A stretch of DNA of 64,000 bases from Tridacna crocea (taxonomy: Eukaryota > Mollusca > Bivalvia > Cardiida > Cardiidae). The DNA lies in assembly GCA_943736015.1 (NCBI GenBank), contig OX031057.1, forward strand, positions 52,839,001 through 52,903,000. The letters are read 5' to 3'. Position numbers and translations under genes: made by a program. Under the pieces are notes generated by a model. It made no database searches. It saw nothing but the letters and a program-made list of their open reading frames with translations, and was not told where the DNA came from. Position 1 is the first letter of the stretch. Each line of letters begins with the position of its first letter. Shown here piece after piece: positions 57,401 to 64,000 of this stretch.

Positions 57401-57619
57401 TAGCCTGGCATTCAGGCCCTGCATTTAAGTCATTCTAATAAACAATGTACACAACTACACCAAACCCAAAGAAATATGTGTTGTTATTTGCCCTTCTTCT
57501 GAAATACAGGTCAAATCAAACATTCAGAAGATAAAGAACATAGATTATTTCTTTTGCAGTTTTAATTTATGATTTTGTTTTAATGAAAATGCTAGATTTA
57601 ACGGGCTGACACCAGTCTA
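57401..57619. mobile_element. Element K, copy 2 (empty TTAA site)
   Basis: TAGCCTGGCATTCAGGCCC to GGGCTGACACCAGTCTA. Contains GCTAGATTTAACGGGC, the unoccupied counterpart of the site filled in copy 3. Preceded by ATGTCTAAC at 57392. Confidence 0.8.
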
Positions 57620-57638
57620 ATGCAGTCTAATGTCTAAC

Positions 57639-58082
57639 TAGCCTGGCATTCAGGCCCTGCATTTAAGTCATTCTAATAAACAAGGTATACAACTACAGCA
57701 AAGTCACAAAAATATATGTTGTTACTTGCCCTTCTTCTGAAATACAGGTTAAATCAAACATTCAGAACATTGAGAACACAGAGCATTTGTTTTGCAGTTT
57801 TACTTGATGATTTTGTTGTAATGAAAATGCTCTATTTAACTATTTACCACACAATCCCGACTTTCAACGACCCTGAAAAAGAAGCCCTTTGAAAACATTG
57901 TGGGAAAAGGAGAAAATGCTGATAACCAGCATTTTCTCCTTTTCCCGCAATATTTTCTACCCTTCCCAAACCAAATTTCAATTTTTCAGTCACATTTATT
58001 TTGTCATCTGTAAATGCTTTCAATCTGGACCAGTCTACAATTTTGTCGTTTGGTGAAGAGTTAACGGATTGATGCCAGTCTA
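57639..58082. mobile_element. Element K, copy 3, carrying a TTAA-1 insertion
   Basis: Same ends as copy 2. Flanked by ATGTCTAAC (57630-57638) and ATGTCTCAC (58083-58091), a 9-bp duplication with one change. Subtracting the TTAA-1 insert leaves about 219 bp. Confidence 0.8.
57836..58064 (-). mobile_element. TTAA-1 element, complete, with demonstrable TTAA duplication
   Basis: TTAA at 57836-57839 and 58061-58064; hairpin 57893-57957. The host K element shows a single TTAA at this place in its other two copies (57598 and 21001). Confidence 0.9.
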
Positions 58083-58091
58083 ATGTCTCAC

Positions 58092-58530
58092 TAATACAAG
58101 CATTCTTGAAAATGTTGGTGAACTTTTGACTTGACATGTGGCTTCGATAATGTCAGGGGGTTATTTTCCCCCCAGTTTTGACTCATTTAGACACTCGATA
58201 TTATCAAAAAACAAATATTGACTGAGTATGTCGAGCATTGGAATGCCTATGATTTCATTAAGTAGTCTTTTATTTGACCTGACGCGCCTAGTTTCCGTGT
58301 GTATACGTTAGAGATAATAATCTTGACATACATTTTGGTCAAGTTTCATTAACATAGACCTGCAAATGTAGCGTTTAGAAAACATGTATCACTATACTGT
58401 AAAGAAATTTCTCGCAATCTGATTGGATAATATGCCTCCAACATATATTTAGATATACTGGCAATATCTACGGAACAGTAATTTCTCTGTCGGGAGCCCC
58501 GTATATTCGTACTCTACCACACATTGGGCG
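58092..58530. other. No gene recognised
   Basis: Single-copy-looking AT-rich DNA directly before the candidate 5' end at 58539. Confidence 0.3.
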
Positions 58531-58538
58531 CAAAATCA

Positions 58539-58627
58539 AAGATGGCGGCGTTGATCGAAACTATCCGCCCGTCAGACAAATATACTGAGTACATCATATA
58601 CCTACTTGCTAGTTTCCCCTGACTGTT
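58539..58627 (+). promoter_or_regulatory. Possible gene 5' end with AAGATGGCGGC
   Basis: AAGATGGCGGCG at 58539 is the motif typical of YY1-type initiator and start-codon contexts in animal genes. Its ATG opens 26 codons (MAALIETIRPSDKYTEY...) before a TGA. GTACAT at 58583 could be a weak donor. No following exon was found. Confidence 0.25.
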
Positions 58628-58799
58628 ATCATCAAAGCGGGATAATGGATTACTTTTGAAAATAAACGAATATATACTACTCAAAATTTGCTAGGGATCA
58701 CCCTAAATCTATATGTGGCATGTATCATGTATGGTTTTACAATATGTTACATTGCTACACTCAGTAAAATGACCAGTGGAAACGAATATGTAAGCCCAT

Positions 58800-59056
58800 A
58801 CCTCACATTGCCGACTGTTAAAGACATTGAGAAAGAAGCCTTTGGAAAACATAATTGGAAAAGGAGAAAATGCTGGATGCCATGACAGGCAGCGTAGTGC
58901 ACATTGCATATCGTCGGTTTGCTTCCAAAACCTCGTAACTACAGCTCGTTACAAGCTGTAGTTACGAGGTTTTGGAAGCAAACCGACGATATAGTTTTTG
59001 GTTAGCAAATCCTTTCAACTTGGACAAATCTAGAATTTTACAGTATGGTAAAAGAG
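58800..59056 (-). mobile_element. TTAA-1 element split by fold-back element C
   Basis: Left part to about 58905 (GACATTGAGAAAGAAGCC, GGAGAAAATGCTGG). Right part 58991-59056 (GCAAATCCTTTCAACTTGG to GGTAAAAGAGTTT). The right hairpin arm is lost. Confidence 0.6.
58909..58990. mobile_element. Fold-back element C, complete, nearly perfect
   Basis: TCGTCGGTTTGCTTCC and GGAAGCAAACCGACGA; arms of about 37 bases, centre AGCTCGTTACAAGCT. Confidence 0.8.
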
Positions 59057-59321
59057 TTTATGCAAAACTCTTGTAACATGTAAACCCATACAGAAATATG
59101 TAAGTGACCCCTATCAAAGTGTGAGTAGTATAGTTAGTTTATATCATCGTTTGTTGTCATTCTAAAACAAATACTTGGTGTACGAGCCAACCCGTTTTCT
59201 CGTGAAATCGTGAAGTGTCATGTCGTAAATGGTGGCGTTAAAAATGGTCGTTTGAAGCAACTAATGGTCATTTCCTTTTGCCAGCAAATCGTGAAATGAA
59301 TAGTCACTTACTCTGAAGTTG

Positions 59322-59513
59322 TTAAATTTATTACAAAACGACAATATTTTAGGTTTGTTGAAATCGAAAACATTTGCAGACGACAGAATAAAAGTGACTG
59401 AAAATTTGGAATTTGTTTTTGGTTACTAGCATTTTCTCCTTTTCCCAAAAATGTTTTCTAAAAGCTTCTCTCTCAGGGTCATCAAAAGTAGGGATTGTAT
59501 GGTAATGAGTTAA
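59322..59513 (+). mobile_element. TTAA-1 element, left hairpin arm deleted
   Basis: TTAA both ends but only 192 bp; only GGTTACTAGCATTTTCTCC of the core remains. Confidence 0.7.
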
Positions 59514-59884
59514 ACCCATCGTGGGCTTGATGCAGAAAGGAGTCAAGTGACATTTTTAACATTTTTAGAAAAACGAAGTTAAAGGTTTGACTCTTTAGTA
59601 TAAATCAGAAAGCTTTTTTACCTCGAAACTTTTTGGTGCTGAAGATAAACATATTAATGAGGATTATCCATACATAAGTGTTTTGAAAATAAGTTGTTGC
59701 ATTTTTTGTATTTTGATGATTTTTGCACATGACACCTTTCTGCAGGGACGCTTTTGCTCTGTTTTGTTATGCACAAAGGTGTCATGTGCATTGTATGTCT
59801 TCAGAAATGAGTATGAAATGAATCAAAAAATGAATGAAAACTACAATTCAGTTGTGTACATCTCTTTTCAAACAGATGCTCATG
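59514..59884. other. No gene recognised
   Basis: A 77-codon frame (59683-59916) is Cys/Phe-rich by composition and has no support. CACATGACACC (59728) and GGTGTCATGTG (59779) form a short inverted repeat. Confidence 0.35.
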
Positions 59885-60108
59885 TTAACCCATTACCATA
59901 CAATCCCTACTTTTGATGACCCTGAGAAAAAAATATCTAGAAAACATTGTGGGAAAAGGAGAAAATGCTGGTAACCAGCATTTTTTCCTTTTCCCTCAAT
60001 ATTTTCTACTCTTCACAAAACGAATTTCAGATTTTCAGTCACTTTTGTCTTCTGCAAATGCTTTCGATTTGGACCAGTCTAAAATTTTGTTGTTTGGTAA
60101 TGAGTTAA
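59885..60108 (-). mobile_element. TTAA-1 element, complete
   Basis: TTAA both ends; hairpin 59938-60005 with few mismatches. Confidence 0.8.
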
Positions 60109-60235
60109 GCAACATGAAATTCCAAATTAGTCTATAAAATCAATCAAATCAAAGTCTGAATTTTCATAAAAAATCTCATCTGGTATTGCTACCTTTTAAT
60201 ATTTTGTTTGATAGGATAATCATTTGTTTTCTTTT

Positions 60236-60464
60236 TTAACTCTTTACCAAACAATCCCTTGTTTTAACAACCCTGAGGAAAAGGCCTTCTGAAAACATTG
60301 TAGGAAAGGGAGAAAATACTGATAGCCTGCATTTACTCCTTTTCCCACCATGTTTTCTAATCCTCCAATATCAAGTTTCAATATTCTTGTCCCATTTATT
60401 TTGTTGTTTGCAAATGCTTTCAATCTGGACAAGTTCAAAATTTTGTTGCTCGGTAAAGAATTAT
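60236..60464 (-). mobile_element. TTAA-1 element, diverged
   Basis: TTAACTCTTTACCAAACAATC to GGTAAAGAATTA; hairpin centre mutated (CTGATAGCCTGCATTTACTC). Confidence 0.7.
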
Positions 60465-60474
60465 GATTATTTCA

Positions 60475-60620
60475 GACATAATTTTAGCCATACGGCATCA
60501 GCCAGTGCACTTGCTCATTTTTTTCTGCAGTTTCTGCACCATACTCTTTCCAAGCTACTTGCTGCTATCTCATGCAAATCAATATTGTCAAAAAATGTTC
60601 AACGGTGAAGGAAAAATGAA
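60475..60620 (-). mobile_element. Family-3 SINE fragment
   Basis: GCATCAGCCAGTGCACTTGC, GCACCATACTCTTTCCAAGC and CTTGCTGC match the order seen at 55045-55370. Confidence 0.45.
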
Positions 60621-60639
60621 TCATGAGGCATTAAATATC

Positions 60640-61439
60640 ACAGATCTTTGAAAAGACATCGGCTATGTTTGGTATCTGCATTGTAACCCCTTTATTACTA
60701 GCCCTGTATGTAGATGAGCTATAAGATGACTGACACTTGTTGGTTGCAATGATCAAAATGCTCTCGTACTTCTTGTCTGTAATGGTTAACTCAATTATCC
60801 TCTACAGAAAAATATGGACATTTAAAATAAGGAAATTAAATTTGGCTTGTCTGATGTGCAAATCGAAATTGTGTATTGTATTTTGAAAAATGAATTAATA
60901 TGATAAAATGAAATTTTGCCCTGTGAGACTCTTATATTTATTTTACAGAGAGTTTATTTCGATTCTAGTGGTTGCACCAGGAGTGCTTATCTTCAAAACT
61001 TAAAATCATCAGCTTAAAAAAAAAATGCACTGTTGTATTTTCCTACCAGTCATATAGGGAATTGACTTTTGAAATTAAATTCTCCCTTCAGCACAAGGTC
61101 ATGTGATGAGCCCCTGTGAGAGATGCATGTCGTGTCCAGGAGGTCAATTGCAGGTTAGTTCCAGAAGGGTCAAGACGTGTAACCATTTCACGTATTGAGA
61201 ATACGTGTGAAAATAATGGAAAGTTCTTCTTTGATGTTCTTTCTGTCTAATGCACAGTGGGATTGAAATCTAGTGTTTGATATTATTAATAGTGTTAAGT
61301 TAAATTAAAAGTATCTTATTAAGGTGTTACATATTACTTGAAAAGTGATTTAGACTCTTGAAATATCTATGAAAGTGTAATAAAGTGCTGGATAGTGATT
61401 CAGTGAACAGTTGTTATTCAAGCTGTAATACAGAGATCA
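60640..61439. other. Repeat-poor DNA, no gene recognised
   Basis: None of the element families named here occurs from this point to the right edge. It may be 3' UTR or flank of the minus-strand candidate at 63911. Confidence 0.35.
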
Positions 61440-62160
61440 CTATGGCTCTTGTAAGAAGCACTACAAAGATCTTGCTTCCAATGGCACGGAGCCCTCTGCA
61501 TTTAGTTCAGGCTGGAAAGAAAACAGGGGGCATTAAGACTCTCAAAAGGAACTAGGAGAGCTGTAAGCCTCCACAATTCATGCTAATAGAAGCACTAGGA
61601 CGTAGAACTGCATTTAGTTCAGACTGACAAGGAAACAAGTAGCAATAAAGATTCCCGCTATATGGGGCACTATACAATTCCTGTTTCCAGAGGCACTAAC
61701 CCATCTGCATTTAGTTCAGACTGAAAAGGAAGCAGAGAGCATCAGGACTCTCAAAAGTGGCAAAGAGAACTGTTACGCCTCCAAAATCCTTATTTTGCAG
61801 ATATTACCAAATAAGATTTGCGTTAGCGAATATAGAAATCATGCTTCCAGAGGCACTAAACCCTCTGCATTGAGTTCAGACTGAGAAGGAAGCAAGGAGC
61901 ATAACGAATGTCACAAAGGCAAGGAGAGCTGTTACGACTCCAAAATTCATAATTCGCTAAAGGGGCAAGGAGAGCTGTCACGTCTCCAAATTACATGATT
62001 CTCACAAGGGGCAAGGAGAGCTGTCACGCCTCCAAAATTCACGCTTTTTGAAGCCTTAGGGCTTCTGATTCCACCAGGTAAGTTATTTCATTGAAAAAAG
62101 CCCCAGTAGGCACTTAGCCCTACAAGAAGCCCCAGTAGGACACCAAGTCCTTCAAATGAA
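61440..62160. repeat. Degraded tandem repeat
   Basis: TCTGCATTTAGTTCAGACTG recurs at about 61496, 61607, 61701 and 61866. AAGGAGAGCTGT(T/C)ACG with CTCCAAAATTCA occurs several times at 61750-62045. GCCCCAGTAGG is doubled at 62100 and 62131. Confidence 0.65.
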
Positions 62161-63910
62161 ACTTCGGAGAAAGGAATTCATAATTAAGATTTCGTCATCT
62201 GTCTGAGGACAGACAAAAGTATTACAAACAAATTTTTTTCATCTCAACTTAAACTGCTGGTGGAACAAACTGTGAGTATATATTAAATATTTCATTGTCG
62301 TATAATACCAGTGCAAAGCAGTCAATAACAAAACACACCCCAGCCTCGTTGGAATAATTGGACTGCTGTACATAATGAGCATCAGGAAAATTAGGTACCG
62401 GGTCAGACTACCACCTACTGCATTGTTTTATGTGCGACTTCGCCTGCATTGTCAGGGCATAACGAGCCTTTGCCATTTGAGACAATGGCAAATTTTCTCA
62501 ATTCACTTTTTGTCATCTAAATTGTTTTTCTGTAAGACAGTGTCTGTGTTAGAACAGAACCAGATACTAAAAAAAAAAAAAAAAAAAAGTCGCTTTGAAA
62601 TAGTGTGGCTATTTCTATATGAGGCTCAGAAAACGACCTGAAATTACTGAGTTACTGCGAATAGTTTCAAACTTTTTTTGAAAAAAAAAATAACAACCTG
62701 TTTTGAGTGACCTTTACCAAAACCATAGGTAGCCTGATTAGGTGAACATGAAGAGAATGAAAGCTTCAGTGGTGGGCATTCAGCAATGATTTCAAACTGC
62801 AGTATTCATGTAAAAAAAAAAGGGGGTGAAGATGACAAACCCCAAACCACAGCAGAACAGTAATGTAGCCATTTCCAAATGAGATAAGCTGGGAAAAATC
62901 TGTTTTCCAAGCAAGTTCTTTTGAAAACTGACAAAATTAGACCAGGGATATAATGATAAGATTTGTGTGAAATGCATTGTAATTCAATACCCCTCGCTGC
63001 ATTCACAAGGATGAAATGAACCTACAGTGATACCATAATTCACATGTATGCTAGAGAGGCAATTACTCTGAAAAGGATATAAAAAGGTGTTAAATGCGTG
63101 AGCAAAACACATTATCAAGGGGGTACATCCTTGTTATTGAGTTAAACAATGGAATGAGTAAATAGATTACATACAATAAGTTGTAATTGCTAGCTCACAA
63201 TCAGATGGCATATTAATGAGCTTTAGATTGAGTACAGCCTAATAAGGTTCGCAAAACGTGTTAAATACGCAAAACGTGTTAAATACGGTGTCAGGAAATA
63301 AGGAGCACAGAAAACTTCTGCGAGCCCTGTACAGAGGACAGAATGGTGAAATATACATGCTTGACTGACTGTCTAAAGGGTTGTGCATACTCCCGGATTA
63401 ATAACATAGATATGGAAGCAGCATTCGGTCATATCTAAGCAATAAGGTTTCGGTCAAACTGCTGGCTCATACATCATTTCAAATGCATTAATAATGCGCA
63501 ATGTAAAAGTAAATTAATACATTTCGGAATCGGTTTGCTGCATAAAAAGAAAAAATACACCCTTTCTCACTAAAAAGAAGAATTCCTCTAAATTCCCTGT
63601 TTAAATCAATTACAATTCCAGTACATGTGGAAAATCACAATAAAATACTCACAAGGGCATAGATACAGGTATCACACCAGATAAAGGGTGTTTGTGACTG
63701 TCAGCATGAATCTGAGTATGCTTTTGCATTTGTATACATAAAAATAGTGCAGAGTAAAAGAAAAATACATCTATAGATGGGTAATTACATGGAAAGAATG
63801 GTTTGAGTTCTTGGACTATGTCGATAGCTCAAAAAAGGATGCGAGGGTAATAATTATTATTACCAAATGTTAGAGATATTTCAGCTGTGCAATAAGACTA
63901 TAGTACAGGG
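62161..63910. other. Repeat-poor DNA, no gene recognised
   Basis: A-run at 62570-62587. CGCAAAACGTGTTAAATACG is doubled at 63250-63290. Short open frames at 62375-62641 and 62792-63006 have no support. Confidence 0.35.
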
Positions 63911-64000
63911 TTAAGGATTCATTGGGCTGTATATCTCCTCTAAATTACCACTGACAACAGACTGTCCTTCATGGGCTGGGAGGCAGCCCCACATGGGGTC
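63911..64000 (-). CDS. Possible C-terminal coding end of a gene continuing past the right edge
   Basis: The minus strand from 64000 reads DPMWGCLPAHEGQS, then VVSGNLEEIYSPMNP, and ends at TAA (63911-63913): 29 open codons in the most GC-rich 45 bases nearby. The frame reads protein-like, and repeat-poor DNA follows that could be its 3' UTR. A second minus frame is also open for 19 codons, so this rests on composition alone. No domain recognised. Confidence 0.3.
   Translation of the reverse strand, partial: DPMWGCLPAHEGQSVVSGNLEEIYSPMNP

Overview
This is nuclear DNA from a marine invertebrate, most likely a bivalve mollusc. Genes are sparse and split by long introns. The sequence is AT-rich, and most of it is short non-autonomous repeats: fold-back elements, tRNA-headed SINEs, minisatellites and simple repeats. 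There are no bacterial operons, rRNA genes, CRISPR arrays or phage genes. The species is inferred from repeat style only.

Genes. (1) 1-632 (-) is a coiled-coil coding stretch in three frames, broken by two apparent one-base losses in homopolymer runs. (2) 2161-9821 (+) is the 3' part of a small secreted Cys-rich, three-finger-like (Ly6/uPAR-type) gene. I assembled it from three exons with matching phases and a poly(A) signal. (3) 49077-50060 (+) is an intact single-exon family-31 beta-1,3-glycosyltransferase, a Golgi type II membrane enzyme. It is the one complete protein gene. (4) 63911-64000 (-) may be the C-terminal exon of a gene continuing past the right edge. Weaker candidates are a short start-codon exon with a strong donor at 18955-18977, a possible 5' end at 58539-58620, and an open stretch near 29.0-29.25 kb.

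Layout. 0-10 kb: coiled-coil remnant, then the Cys-rich gene, whose 6.6-kb intron holds a 165-bp tandem array, an approximately 40-bp tandem array, a SINE and a fold-back element. 10-16 kb: simple repeats and hairpin elements. 16.5-20.6 kb: a domain crowded with AGATCT. 20-47 kb: dense, often nested TTAA-flanked palindromic elements, SINEs and minisatellites. 47-51 kb: the glycosyltransferase. 51-60.5 kb: more palindromic elements, a SINE between 60-bp direct repeats, and a locus showing empty and filled sites for one element family. 60.6-64 kb: repeat-poor apart from a degraded tandem array.

Repeat family names used below (mine): TTAA-1 (about 230 bp, central hairpin with AAAATGCTGGT/ACCAGCATTTT; about 30 copies); TTAA-1b (same design, centre GCTCGCGACGAGC); TTAA-2 (about 210 bp, hairpin centred on GATCAGACTGCAC); FB-A (about 198-bp near-complete palindrome starting GGGCCCGTATTCACC); HP-E (hairpins with AAAGTGTCGTCTCGGAT); HP-F (hairpins with CAGCCTGCGCGGACTGC); K (about 217 bp, 9-bp target duplication); G, C, H, I and L (smaller dispersed families). 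The protein genes share no visible pathway.
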